Origin: Streptomyces chryseus
GTDB taxonomy: Bacteria > Actinomycetota > Actinomycetes > Streptomycetales > Streptomycetaceae
NCBI RefSeq assembly: GCF_014650755.1
Contig: NZ_BMVO01000003.1
Location: 62,001-126,000 of the forward strand
Length of the DNA stretch: 64,000 nt
Reading direction: 5' to 3'
Part shown: positions 29,578-40,238 of the stretch, piece by piece
How positions within the stretch are numbered: position 1 is the first letter of the stretch
How the letters are laid out: the number at the start of each line of letters is the position of its first letter
Made by a program: the position numbers and the translations under genes
Notes under the pieces: model-generated
What the model was told of the DNA's origin: nothing
The model's input: the letters and a program-made list of their open reading frames with translations, nothing else
Databases searched by the model: none

Positions 29578-30204
29578 TCAGTCCAGCCAGTGGCGGCGGC
29601 CGAGCCCGATCAGGCGCAGCTGGCGGCGGGCCAGGGAAGCGGCTGCCTCGACGCGTTCCTCGCCGTACGGTCCGGCCTCCAGGAACGCGGACGCGGTCAT
29701 CACCATGTGGTCGACATGGACGTGCGCGAGCATCCGTACGTCGTCCTCGCTCCACCGCGCGCAGTCCGGCTGGGTGCCGAGCCAGGCCGCCACCTCCTCG
29801 GCGAACAGGCCGAGTTGCCCGCCGATCGCGGCGCGCACCCGCTCCACCCCGCCGTGCCGTTCACGGGTGACGAAGCGGACGTGGGCGGGGTAGGCCCGCA
29901 CGTGACGGGCGATGAGGCCCACCGCGCCGTCGATGCGCACGGCGCTGTCGCCGGTTTCGGCGAGGGTCGCGCGGAGCACCGCGTGCAGGCCGCCGAGCGC
30001 CTCCTCGACCAGTGCCACGCCCAGATCCGCCGTGTCCCGGAAGTGCCGGTAGAAGGCGGTGGGGGCGACGCCGGCGGCGCGCGTGACCTCGCGCAGGCCG
30101 AGGCTGCTCAGGCTCTGGTGCTCCAGCAGGACGAGCGCCGCCTCCATGAGGGCCTGGCGGGTCCTCTGCTTCTGGGCCTGGCGGGCGCCAAGGATGTGAC
30201 TCAT
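29578..30204 (-). CDS. TetR-family regulator, FabR-like
   Basis: A 208-residue TetR protein from ATG 30204. The DNA-binding domain reads RQALMEAALVLLEHQSLSSLGLREVTRAAGVAPTAFYRHFRDTADLGVALVEEA, which is the pattern I associate with FabR, the repressor of unsaturated fatty-acid genes. The C-terminus has ARHVRAYPAHVRFVTRERHGG. It is divergent from two small membrane-protein genes. A short repeat, CAGT(A/G)AACA, occurs just upstream of its own start and again at the start of the divergent transcript, suggesting autoregulation and control of the divergent genes. Confidence 0.85.
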   Translation of the reverse strand: MSHILGARQAQKQRTRQALMEAALVLLEHQSLSSLGLREVTRAAGVAPTAFYRHFRDTADLGVALVEEALGGLHAVLRATLAETGDSAVRIDGAVGLIARHVRAYPAHVRFVTRERHGGVERVRAAIGGQLGLFAEEVAAWLGTQPDCARWSEDDVRMLAHVHVDHMVMTASAFLEAGPYGEERVEAAASLARRQLRLIGLGRRHWLD

Positions 30205-30210
30205 GACATT

Positions 30211-30287
30211 CAGTAAACAACCGTTCCCTGATTGCGGGGGAACCATGGGGGCACTCTAGACTGAGTAGTCAGTGAACAGTCGTACTC
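30211..30287. promoter_or_regulatory. Divergent promoter with repeated candidate operators
   Basis: CAGTAAACA (30211-30219) and CAGTGAACA (30270-30278) are direct repeats whose wider 18-base contexts agree at 13 positions. The first abuts the TetR start codon. TTGCGG (30232-30237) and TAGACT (30257-30262), 19 bp apart, could be a rightward promoter, placing the second repeat at its start point. Confidence 0.4.
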
Positions 30288-30302
30288 CCAGGAGGGGTTC
30301 AC

Positions 30303-30467
30303 GTGTTCGTCCTCGTAGCGGCTCTGCTGTTGCTCGGGGTGCTGATGGGCTCGGTCGCCCATGTGCCGGCCCCGGTGTCCCTCGTCGCCGCCGCGCTCAT
30401 CGGCGTCTGGCTTCTCGTCTTCGCCGCCCGTGAGCGTCACTCGCGACGTACGACCCGAAGGAGCTGA
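30303..30467 (+). CDS. Small membrane protein (54 aa)
   Basis: GTG 30303 follows a strong AGGAGGGG (30290-30297). The 54-residue product is two hydrophobic helices, FVLVAALLLLGVLMGSVAHV and PVSLVAAALIGVWLLVFAA, with a basic tail RERHSRRTTRRS, so both ends probably face the cytoplasm. No known domain. It is 7 bp upstream of a DUF4190 gene and forms with it a two-gene unit divergent from the TetR regulator. Confidence 0.75.
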   Translation: MFVLVAALLLLGVLMGSVAHVPAPVSLVAAALIGVWLLVFAARERHSRRTTRRS

Positions 30468-30474
30468 ACGCGCC

Positions 30475-30747
30475 ATGGAGTTCACCGCGTCCGCACGCGC
30501 CCGGACCGGCACGCGGGACGCCGACGGCATGGCCGTCGCCTCGTTCGTGCTCGGACTCGTCGGGCTGCTCGTCCTCAACATCTTCCTCGGCCCCGTCTCG
30601 ATCGTCCTGGCGTCCCTGGCCCTGCGCCGGGGCACCGAGCGGCGGGGCCGGGCGCTGCTCGGCCTCGGCCTCGGGGTGGCCGACCTGCTGGTCCTCGCCG
30701 TGCTCGCGTCCGCCGACGACACCGTGTCCTGGACCTTCGGCGGCTGA
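30475..30747 (+). CDS. DUF4190-type small membrane protein
   Basis: A 90-residue protein from ATG 30475, whose ribosome site GAAGGAG lies within the end of the previous gene. It has a short polar N-terminus and two membrane helices, AVASFVLGLVGLLVLNIFLGPVSIVLASLAL and ALLGLGLGVADLLVLAVLA, joined by RRGTERRGR, the usual DUF4190 topology. Function unknown. Its partner and the FabR-like regulator hint at envelope or lipid homeostasis, which is an inference. Confidence 0.75.
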   Translation: MEFTASARARTGTRDADGMAVASFVLGLVGLLVLNIFLGPVSIVLASLALRRGTERRGRALLGLGLGVADLLVLAVLASADDTVSWTFGG

Positions 30748-30820
30748 GGGGGCGCCGTGGGGACGGCGGGAGAGGGCGTGAGCGGAGGGCGGCCCACGGG
30801 CTCGTAGAATCGAGTGCACC

Positions 30821-31990
30821 ATGGCTTACCTCGACCACGCCGCGACCACCCCGATGCTTCCGGAAGCGGTCGGGGCGATGACCGCCCACCTCGCCGTCAC
30901 CGGCAACGCGTCGTCCCTGCACGCCGCCGGCCGACGCGCGCGGCGCACCGTCGAGGAGGCCCGCGAGACGCTCGCCGAGTCCCTCGGCGCCCGCCCCAGC
31001 GAGGTGGTCTTCACCGCCGGCGGAACCGAGGCGGACAACCTCGCCGTCAAGGGCCTGTACTGGGCGCGGCGCGACGCCGATCCGCGCCGAACCCGCGTCC
31101 TGGCCAGCCCCGTCGAGCACCACGCGGTGCTGGACGCCGTCCACTGGCTGGGCGAGCACGAGGGCGCGACGGTCGAGTACCTGCCGGTCGACGCATACGG
31201 CAGAGTCCACCCGGCGGCGCTGCGCGAGGCCATCGCGCGCGAGCCCTCGGATGTCGCCATGGCCACCGTCATGTGGGCCAACAACGAGATCGGCACCGTC
31301 ATGCCGGTCCGTGAACTCGCCGACGTGGCAGCCGAGTTCGGCGTACCGCTGCACGCCGACGCGGTGCAGGCGTTCGGTCAGCTCGACGTGGACTTCGCCG
31401 CCTCGGGACTCGCCGCGATGACCGTCTCCGGGCACAAGATCGGCGGCCCGTACGGCATCGGCGCGCTGCTGCTCGGCCGTGAGTACACCCCCGTACCCGT
31501 CCTGCACGGGGGCGGTCAGGAGCGGCACGTGCGCTCCGGCACGCTCGACGTCCCGGCCGTCGCCGCCTTCGCGGTGGCCGGCCGGATCGCGGCCGAGCAG
31601 CGCGAGTGGTTCGCGCGTGAGATCGGCGGGCTGCGCGACGAACTGGTGGCCGCCGTACGGGCGGCCGTCCCCACGGCGGTCCTCGGCGGCGACCCTTCCC
31701 CGGGCGGCCGGCTGCCGGCCAACGCCCACTTCACCTTCCCCGGCTGCGAGGGCGACTCGCTGCTCCTGCTGCTCGACGCGCAGGGCATCGAGTGCTCCAC
31801 CGGCTCCGCCTGCACGGCCGGAGTGGCCCAGCCGAGCCACGTCCTGCTGGCCACCGGGACCGACCCCGACCTGGCCCGCGGCACCCTGCGCTTCTCGCTC
31901 GGGCACACCTCGACCGCCGACGACGTGGCCGCCGTGGCGGAGGCGATCGGGCCGGCCGTCGAGCGGGCCCGTACGGCGGGGCTCGTCTGA
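30821..31990 (+). CDS. iscS: Cysteine desulfurase
   Basis: A 389-residue class V PLP aminotransferase-fold enzyme. Seen are YLDHAATTP, the base-stacking His in [11 protein letters not shown], the PLP lysine in [12 protein letters not shown] and the catalytic Cys in [17 protein letters not shown]. It removes sulfur from cysteine as an enzyme persulfide. The mnmA gene, 735 bp downstream on the same strand, uses such sulfur for tRNA 2-thiouridine, so this copy probably feeds tRNA thiolation rather than the Suf pathway. The symbol follows family usage. Confidence 0.92.
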   Translation: MAYLDHAATTPMLPEAVGAMTAHLAVTGNASSLHAAGRRARRTVEEARETLAESLGARPSEVVFTAGGTEADNLAVKGLYWARRDADPRRTRVLASPVEHHAVLDAVHWLGEHEGATVEYLPVDAYGRVHPAALREAIAREPSDVAMATVMWANNEIGTVMPVRELADVAAEFGVPLHADAVQAFGQLDVDFAASGLAAMTVSGHKIGGPYGIGALLLGREYTPVPVLHGGGQERHVRSGTLDVPAVAAFAVAGRIAAEQREWFAREIGGLRDELVAAVRAAVPTAVLGGDPSPGGRLPANAHFTFPGCEGDSLLLLLDAQGIECSTGSACTAGVAQPSHVLLATGTDPDLARGTLRFSLGHTSTADDVAAVAEAIGPAVERARTAGLV

Positions 31991-32002
31991 CCCGCTGAAG
32001 GA

Positions 32003-32671
32003 CTACGCCCGGGCGGGCGGCCGGCCCTCCAGCTCCGCGCGTACGAGCCGGAGGTAGCGGGCCCAGTTCCAGTGCGGGCCGGGGTCGGTGTGGTCGGTGC
32101 CCGGGACCTCGACGTGGCCGATGATGTGCTCCCGGTCGGCGGGTATCCCGTACCGCCGGCAGATGCCGGCCGCGAGGCGGGCCGACGAGCGGTACATGAC
32201 GTCCGTGAAGTCCTCCGGCCGGTCGACGAAGCCCTCGTGCTCGATGCCGACGCTGCGTTCGTTGAACGAGCGGTTCCCCGCGTGGTACGCGACGTCCAGC
32301 TCCCTGGCCATCTGCGTGATGTGGCCGTCCTTCGCGCGCACGATGTAGTGCGCGGCGGCCGCGTGCAGCGGGTTCTTGAAGACGCGCACGGCCGACGCGA
32401 AGCTGCCCTGCGTCACGTGGATCACGATCCGGTCGATCGTGTAGTCGGCCGGGCGGTCCGCGGTCCGCAGATTCGCGGCCGACGCCGCCACCCACCGGGC
32501 GCCCTTGTGATCCACCTCTCCCTCCGTGCGCTGCTTGTCGATACCCGGCACGAGCCACCACATCCGGGCCAGCTCATCGCCGTACACAGCGGCCGTACCG
32601 CCCACCAGGGCCGCTCCACCCCCGATGAACAGCGCGCGTCTGCTCACCCTTGCCGCCTTCTTCTGCTCCAT
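32003..32671 (-). CDS. N-acetylmuramoyl-L-alanine amidase with Tat signal
   Basis: A 222-residue exported enzyme. The N-terminus [20 protein letters not shown] is a twin-arginine signal. The Amidase_2 domain (about 75-215) has the zinc ligands in [19 protein letters not shown] and [10 protein letters not shown], with [26 protein letters not shown] between. It would cleave the amide bond between muramic acid and the stem peptide in the cell wall. It lies between the cysteine desulfurase gene (convergent) and mnmA (divergent), so it has its own promoter in a 54-bp spacer. Confidence 0.9.
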   Translation of the reverse strand: MEQKKAARVSRRALFIGGGAALVGGTAAVYGDELARMWWLVPGIDKQRTEGEVDHKGARWVAASAANLRTADRPADYTIDRIVIHVTQGSFASAVRVFKNPLHAAAAHYIVRAKDGHITQMARELDVAYHAGNRSFNERSVGIEHEGFVDRPEDFTDVMYRSSARLAAGICRRYGIPADREHIIGHVEVPGTDHTDPGPHWNWARYLRLVRAELEGRPPARA

Positions 32672-32725
32672 GAGCCCTTTAACGCTTTCGGCCCTGTCGG
32701 TGGTTCCGTCTACCCTGGTGGAGCT

Positions 32726-33850
32726 ATGACTGAGACCCCGCGCCGCCTCCGTGTCCTCGCCGCCATGTCCGGCGGGGTCGACTCCGCCGTTGCCGCCGCC
32801 CGAGCCGCCGAGGCCGGGCACGACGTGACCGGCGTGCACCTCGCCCTGTCCGCGAACCCGCAGTCGTTCCGTACCGGCGCGCGCGGCTGCTGCACGATCG
32901 AGGACTCGCGCGACGCCCGCCGGGCCGCCGACGTCATCGGTATCCCCTTCTACGTCTGGGACCTCGCCGAGCGCTTCCGCGAGGACGTCGTCGAGGACTT
33001 CGTCGCGGAGTACGAGGCCGGGCGCACCCCGAACCCCTGCCTGCGCTGCAACGAGAAGATCAAGTTCGCGGCGCTGCTCGACAAGGCGCTGGCCCTGGGC
33101 TTCGACGCGGTCGCCACCGGCCACTACGCGACGGTCGTCCTGAACGAGGACGGCAGCCGTGAGCTGCACCGCGCCTCCGACATGGCCAAGGACCAGTCGT
33201 ACGTCCTCGGGGTCCTCGACGAGCGGCAGCTCGCCCACGCGATGTTCCCGCTCGGCGACACCCTCACCACCAAGGAGGAGATCCGGGCGGAGGCGGAGCG
33301 CCGGGGGCTCGCGGTCGCGAAGAAGCCCGACAGCCACGACATCTGCTTCATCGCGGACGGCGACACCCAGGGTTTCCTGGCGAACCGGCTCGGCGGCAAG
33401 GCGGAGGGCGACATCCTCGACGAGTCGGGCGCCAAGCTCGGCACCCACGACGGGGCCTTCGGCTTCACCATCGGCCAGCGCAAGGGGCTGCGCATCGGCC
33501 ACCCCGCCGCCGACGGCAAGCCGCGCTACGTCCTGGACATCTCCCCGGTGGACAACACGGTGACGGTGGGCCCGGCCGAGGCACTCGACGTCACCTCCCT
33601 GACCGCGATCAAGCCCCGCTGGTGCGGCACGGCCCCGGCCGGCAGCGGCACGTACACCGCCCAGCTGCGCGCGCACGGCGGCGAGACGCCGGTGACGGCG
33701 GAGCTGGTCGACGGCGAGCTGCGCGTCACCTTCGACGAGCCGGTGCGCGGCGTCGCCCCCGGCCAGGCGATCGTCCTGTACGACGGCACCCGCGTGGTCG
33801 GCTCGGCGACGATCGCCACGACGGCGCGGGCGACGGCCGCCCTGGCCTGA
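32726..33850 (+). CDS. mnmA: tRNA-specific 2-thiouridylase
   Basis: A 374-residue PP-loop enzyme that adenylates U34 of Lys, Glu and Gln tRNAs and installs sulfur. The PP-loop [10 protein letters not shown] is near the start. The two catalytic cysteines are in [12 protein letters not shown] and [22 protein letters not shown] marks the central domain. A CC pair in [19 protein letters not shown] replaces part of the usual MW sequence, a form common in actinobacteria. ATG 32726 is chosen from homology. It works with the cysteine desulfurase encoded just upstream. Confidence 0.95.
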   Translation: MTETPRRLRVLAAMSGGVDSAVAAARAAEAGHDVTGVHLALSANPQSFRTGARGCCTIEDSRDARRAADVIGIPFYVWDLAERFREDVVEDFVAEYEAGRTPNPCLRCNEKIKFAALLDKALALGFDAVATGHYATVVLNEDGSRELHRASDMAKDQSYVLGVLDERQLAHAMFPLGDTLTTKEEIRAEAERRGLAVAKKPDSHDICFIADGDTQGFLANRLGGKAEGDILDESGAKLGTHDGAFGFTIGQRKGLRIGHPAADGKPRYVLDISPVDNTVTVGPAEALDVTSLTAIKPRWCGTAPAGSGTYTAQLRAHGGETPVTAELVDGELRVTFDEPVRGVAPGQAIVLYDGTRVVGSATIATTARATAALA

Positions 33851-34229
33851 CGCCCCAGGGGGAGCCCGGAGCGGGCCCGCCCTACATCCATGACGAATCT
33901 TGCCCCCCCAGGGTGATGGCACGCCGGGCCGGCAGCAGGATGTTCCCCGACACCGCGAGTGCGGCCGTTCCGGTCGGCACGACCGCGACCAGCGGCAGGA
34001 ACGTCACGAGAAAGCTGCGCCGCGACCGGGCCGGGCGCGACGCGCGCCTGATGCCCGGCCGAGGTACTTCGACCGTCTGTCTTCCCCCACCGCCACGGAC
34101 GGCTCCCCCGCCGACCCCGGCTCACGTCACCCCCGGTCTCGCGGCTGTGGATGACAACGCGCACAACCTCCGGCCAACGCGCGGCGATCTGCATGACGCC
34201 CAGTCAGCAGCGTCGCTGCGCGCAGGACT
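33851..34229. other. Intergenic region without a confident gene
   Basis: About 380 bp between convergent mnmA and the hydrolase. The only protein-like stretch is on the minus strand, about 33890-34050: a frame reading SFLVTFLPLVAVVPTGTAAL then VSGNILLPARRAITLGGQDSS, ending TAG. It could be a 42-residue membrane peptide from GTG near 34015, or a relic of a longer gene; no good ribosome site is seen and frames upstream are blocked by TGA. I do not call it as a gene. Confidence 0.5.
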
Positions 34230-35009
34230 TCACTCCGCGAAGAATCCCCGCAGCACCGGAGCCAGTACGTGCGGTGCCACGTCGTGGACCTGGCCCGTCA
34301 GCGTGCGGTGGCGGCCGCGCGGCACCGCTTCCGCGACCCGCCGGGCCGCCTCCCGCATCGCCGGGGGGCTCGCCCCGCCGTCGACGACGAGCACCGGCTG
34401 TCTCACCGACCCCAGCCGCTCCACCGGCACCGTGCCGTCGCCCGTCACCGCGTCGTCGTACGCCAGAGTCGGCGCCACCGCCTCCAGCTCCGGCCACATC
34501 GGCGAGCCGCGCAGGTGCGCGACCACCTCGGGCTTCATGCCCGTCGTCGACAGGAAGAGCTCGGCGGCGCCCCCGAGGTCACCCGCCGCGAGCAGCTCCC
34601 CGAGCCGCGGGGTGTACCGCGCCCCGGCCGCCCTGTCCGCCGGACCGGCCGCCGTGAAGGGCGGTTCGTACACGCCGATCCGCTCGAACGGCACGCCGCT
34701 CGCCGCCGCCTCCAGGACCAGTGCCCCGCCGGACGACATGCCGTACGCCGACACGGGTCCGTCCTGGTCGTCGACCAGGGCCGCCAGATCCTCGACCTCG
34801 CGCGCGACCGCGTACGGGGCGGTGTCCCCGCTGCCGCCGCGGCCGCGCCTGTCGTACGTGACGACGCCGAAGCGCGGCGCGAGCAGCGCCGCCAGCGGCG
34901 CCTCGGCGGCGCCGGTGACGAACGCGCCGCCCACCAGGATCAACGGCGGCCCGTCGCCGAGCCGTTCACAGGCGAGGGGCGTGCCGTCACGGGACACCAC
35001 TTTGGTCAT
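34230..35009 (-). CDS. Alpha/beta hydrolase
   Basis: A 259-residue hydrolase from ATG 35009 (MTKVVSRDGTPLACERLGDG); ATG 35042 is an alternative start. The fold shows PPLILVGGAFV (oxyanion region), VVTYDRRGRGGSGDTAPYAVAREVEDLAALV, the nucleophile elbow GMSSGGALVLEAA, VLVVDGGASPP for the acid, and a late His in GQVHDVAPHVLAPVL. It is a small soluble esterase or lactonase of unknown substrate. It lies 52 bp downstream of a DUF427 gene on the same strand. Confidence 0.85.
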   Translation of the reverse strand: MTKVVSRDGTPLACERLGDGPPLILVGGAFVTGAAEAPLAALLAPRFGVVTYDRRGRGGSGDTAPYAVAREVEDLAALVDDQDGPVSAYGMSSGGALVLEAAASGVPFERIGVYEPPFTAAGPADRAAGARYTPRLGELLAAGDLGGAAELFLSTTGMKPEVVAHLRGSPMWPELEAVAPTLAYDDAVTGDGTVPVERLGSVRQPVLVVDGGASPPAMREAARRVAEAVPRGRHRTLTGQVHDVAPHVLAPVLRGFFAE

Positions 35010-35061
35010 GAGGTGCTGACCGCGCGGCGTCCCGGAACTCATCGCTCCCGGGAGAAGAATC

Positions 35062-35394
35062 TCACCGCGAACCGACGACCTCCGTCTCGTAGAAGCAGAA
35101 GTGCCCCTTCGCAGCGGCCACTTCCGGCTTCGGGTCCAGGTAGGCCCACACCAGGTCCGCCGCGCCCGGCACCGACCAGTACGAGGCGTACCCCTTGAAG
35201 GGGCAGTGGGTGCGCTTGTCCGAAGGCGTCAGGAGGTCGGTCCTGACGTCGTCGGGCGGCAGGTAGTAGCGCACCGGCAGACCCGTCTCGCGCAGCAGCA
35301 GCGGACGGCGGCTCTCCGCCAGCACCCGCCCCCCGTACGTGACGCGCACATGCTCGGTTCCCTGCTCGACGGTGATGCGGTGTCCTGCGGTCAC
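35062..35394 (-). CDS. DUF427 domain protein
   Basis: A 110-residue protein from GTG 35394, with GAGGAGAG upstream. It matches DUF427: HRITVEQGTEHVRVTYGGRVLAESRRPLLLRETG, the PVRYYLPPDDVRTDLL stretch, and HCPFKGYASYWSV, ending in CFYETEV. The family is common in actinobacteria and has been compared to nucleotide-binding folds, but no activity is established. It is divergent from the LOG-family gene by 77 bp and precedes an alpha/beta hydrolase. Confidence 0.85.
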   Translation of the reverse strand: MTAGHRITVEQGTEHVRVTYGGRVLAESRRPLLLRETGLPVRYYLPPDDVRTDLLTPSDKRTHCPFKGYASYWSVPGAADLVWAYLDPKPEVAAAKGHFCFYETEVVGSR

Positions 35395-35471
35395 GGGCGG
35401 CTCTCTCCTCGGTCGGTGGGGTGCGACGGCCGTCTCCCTCTCCAGCGTCCGCGCGGCGTAGGTTCTTCCCC

Positions 35472-36017
35472 ATGGCACTGAACATCTGCGTCTTCCTCTC
35501 CGCCGCCGACCTCGACGAGCGCTACACCCGCCCCGCCCGGGAATTCGGTGAACTGATCGGCAAGGGCGGCCACACCCTGGTGTGGGGCGGCTCGGAGGCC
35601 GGGCTGATGAAGGTCGTCGCGGACGGCGTGCAGGAGGCCGGCGGGCGGCTCGTCGGCGTGTCGGTGGAGTTCCTGCACAGCGTGGCGCGGGAGAACGCCG
35701 ACGAGATGCTGATCGCCAAGGACCTCGCCGAGCGCAAGGCGCTGCTGCTCGCCAAGTCCGACGCGCTCGTCGTCATGGTCGGCGGCACCGGCACCCTGGA
35801 CGAGGCCACCGAGATACTGGAGCTGAAGAAGCACGGTCTGCACGACAAGCCGGTGGTGCTGCTGAACACGGCGGGCTTCTACGACGGCCTCAAGCTCCAG
35901 TTCCAGCGGATGGAGGCGGAGGGCTTCTTGCCCGTACCCCTCACCGACCTGGTGTTCTTCGCCGAGGACGGCGTCGCGGCACTCGCCTACCTTGAGGAGT
36001 CGACCGGCGTCCAGTGA
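35472..36017 (+). CDS. LOG-family protein (cytokinin riboside monophosphate hydrolase-like)
   Basis: A 181-residue Rossmann-like protein. Residues 1-60 read NICVFLSAADLDERYTRPAREFGELIGKGGHTLVWGGSEAGLMKVVADGV. The LOG active-site loop is VGGTGTLDEATEIL, where the family consensus is PGGxGTxxE; here Pro is replaced by Val but Gly-Thr and Glu are kept. LOG enzymes release adenine-type cytokinins from nucleotide monophosphates; in bacteria they may serve nucleotide salvage. It heads a tight run with an SDR, a MetE-like gene and ligA. Confidence 0.85.
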   Translation: MALNICVFLSAADLDERYTRPAREFGELIGKGGHTLVWGGSEAGLMKVVADGVQEAGGRLVGVSVEFLHSVARENADEMLIAKDLAERKALLLAKSDALVVMVGGTGTLDEATEILELKKHGLHDKPVVLLNTAGFYDGLKLQFQRMEAEGFLPVPLTDLVFFAEDGVAALAYLEESTGVQ

Positions 36018-36033
36018 TGCGAGCATGGGCGCT

Positions 36034-36723
36034 ATGGCTACACATGTGATCACCGGAGCGGGGTCGGGCATCGGCGCGGCCGTCGCCCGCCGCCTGCACG
36101 AGCGCGGCGACGAAGTCGTCCTGATGGCCCGCGACGCGGGCCGCGCCAAGCAGCTCGCGGACGTCCTCCCCGGCGCCCGTACGCTCGTCGGCGACCTCGC
36201 CAACCCCGACCGGCTCTCCTGGGCGTTCTCGCACCAGCCGATGCCGGAGCGGGTCGACTCGCTGCTGCACATCGCGGGCGTCGTCGACCTCGGCCGCATC
36301 GGCGACCTGGGCACCAAGACCTGGCACAGCCAGCTCAACGTGAACCTGGTCTCCCCCGCCGAGCTGACCCGGCTCTTCCTGCCCCAACTGCGCCAGGACA
36401 AGGGCCATGTGGTCTTCGTCAACTCCGGCGCGGGGCTGACCGCGCACGCCGAATGGGGCCCGTACGCCGCGAGCAAGCACGGCCTGAAGGCGCTCGCCGA
36501 CTCACTGCGCCACGAGGAGCACGGCAACGGCGTGCGCGTCACCTCCGTCTACCCGGGACGCACCGCCAGCGCCATGCAGGAGAAGGTCCACCAGCAGGAG
36601 GGCAAGGAGTACGACCCGTCCCGCTGGATCGACCCCGAGTCGGTCGCGACGACGATCCTGATGGCGCTCGACCTCCCGCGCGACGCCGAGGTCAACGACC
36701 TGACCGTGCGGCCGGGCCGATGA
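36034..36723 (+). CDS. Short-chain dehydrogenase/reductase
   Basis: A 229-residue classical SDR. The nucleotide motif is TGAGSGIGAAVARRL, the catalytic Ser is in VFVNSGAGLT and the Tyr-Lys pair in YAASKHGLKALADSLR. The GIV-like NNAG motif reads HIAGVV. It oxidises or reduces an unknown small alcohol or ketone with NAD(P). It begins 16 bp after the LOG gene and its TGA overlaps the ATG of the MetE-like gene, so the three form an operon. Confidence 0.9.
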   Translation: MATHVITGAGSGIGAAVARRLHERGDEVVLMARDAGRAKQLADVLPGARTLVGDLANPDRLSWAFSHQPMPERVDSLLHIAGVVDLGRIGDLGTKTWHSQLNVNLVSPAELTRLFLPQLRQDKGHVVFVNSGAGLTAHAEWGPYAASKHGLKALADSLRHEEHGNGVRVTSVYPGRTASAMQEKVHQQEGKEYDPSRWIDPESVATTILMALDLPRDAEVNDLTVRPGR

Positions 36724-37727
36724 GCGCGCCGCAGTCCGAGTACGCCTGGGGCCCGGCGACCGGCGTCGGGTCCATGCCCGGCGGGGACGCCCGGGAGGCC
36801 GCCAGGACCGTCACCGGCAGCTTCGAGGACTTCCCGTACCTGGCGGAGCTGCCGGCGCGCGGCCCCGGCGCCGACATGATCGGCCGGACCGCCGGAATGC
36901 TCGTCGAGATGTACGTCCACCTCGAACCCAGCGGCTGGCGCTTCAGCGACCGGCCGGGGCGCGACACCCGGCGCGCCCGGTCCTGGCTGGGCGAGGACCT
37001 CGACGCGCTGGAGGAGTTCACCCAGGGGTACACGGGGCCGCTGAAGGTGCAGGCCGTCGGGCCGTGGACGCTGGCGGCGTCGCTGGAGCTGCGCGGCGGC
37101 GAGGCGGCGCTCGGCGATCCGGGCGCCGTCCGGGACCTCGCGGGTTCGCTGGCCGAGGGGCTGCGGTCCCATCTCGCCGAGGTGCGGCGGCGGGTGCCCG
37201 GGGCGCAGGTCGTGCTCCAGCTGGACGAGCCGTCGCTGACGGCCGTGCTGCGCGGGCAGGTCAGGTCGGCGAGCGGGTACCGGACGTACCGGGCGGTGGA
37301 CCGCCAGGTCGTCGAGGGGACGCTGCGCGAGGTGATGGGGGCGGCCGACGGGCCGGTCGTCGTCCACTCCTGCGCACCGGACGTGCCGTTCGCGCTGCTG
37401 CGCCGGGCCGGTGCCTCGGGGGTCTCGTTCGACTTCTCCCTGCTCACCGAGCGTGACGAGGAGTCGATCGGCGAGGCGGTCGAGGCCGGTACGCGGCTGT
37501 TCGCCGGAATCGTGCCGGGCACCGACACGGCATTGTCGGACCCGGCCGGTAGCGTCATGGGTGTCAGGACGCTGTGGCGCAGGCTGGGGCTGAATCCGGG
37601 GACTCTGGCCGAGTCCTTGGTGATCACCCCGTCGTGCGGGCTCGCGGGGGCTTCGCCCGCGTACGCGCGCGCCGCGCTCGCGCACTGCGCCAGGGCGGCG
37701 AGATCGCTCGCGGACAACCCTGAGTAA
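36720..37727 (+). CDS. Short MetE-like (cobalamin-independent methionine synthase family) protein
   Basis: A 335-residue protein, under half the length of full MetE (about 750). It corresponds to the catalytic C-terminal barrel: TGVGSMPGGDAREAARTV, GPLKVQAVGPWTLA, QVVLQLDEPSLTAVL, the zinc motif VVVHSCAPDVPFALL (His-x-Cys) and a late Cys in VITPSCGLAGASP. So zinc and thiol activation are probably kept, while the folate-binding N-domain is absent. Such core-MetE proteins may transfer methyl groups from a donor other than methyl-tetrahydrofolate. Start ATG 36720 overlaps the SDR stop; ligA follows after 33 bp. Confidence 0.8.
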   Translation: MSAPQSEYAWGPATGVGSMPGGDAREAARTVTGSFEDFPYLAELPARGPGADMIGRTAGMLVEMYVHLEPSGWRFSDRPGRDTRRARSWLGEDLDALEEFTQGYTGPLKVQAVGPWTLAASLELRGGEAALGDPGAVRDLAGSLAEGLRSHLAEVRRRVPGAQVVLQLDEPSLTAVLRGQVRSASGYRTYRAVDRQVVEGTLREVMGAADGPVVVHSCAPDVPFALLRRAGASGVSFDFSLLTERDEESIGEAVEAGTRLFAGIVPGTDTALSDPAGSVMGVRTLWRRLGLNPGTLAESLVITPSCGLAGASPAYARAALAHCARAARSLADNPE

Positions 37728-39944
<2,217 letters not shown>

Positions 39945-40238
39945 GGGTGCCGCAGGGCGGGGAAAGGGGCGGTGAGAGGGGTTGGAACCGCCGCCGGGAT
40001 CACCCGTTCAGCGCATAGCAGACGGACGCGGGTGGCTGGGTCGCATTCGGGCAAGAGCGGTGGACCGCTGCCCCGAAGAGCCTTCTGCGGCCTACTGTTG
40101 AGATGTGCGCCTGCCGTGCACGGCTGCAACGCGGTGCCCCCTGCTCGCACGGAGCCCGGGGAAGGGATTTCAGTCGTGGACGGCATGACAACGGGGCCAG
40201 CGCTTGGCACGGGCACCGCCGGCTGTGAGAGGGACGGA

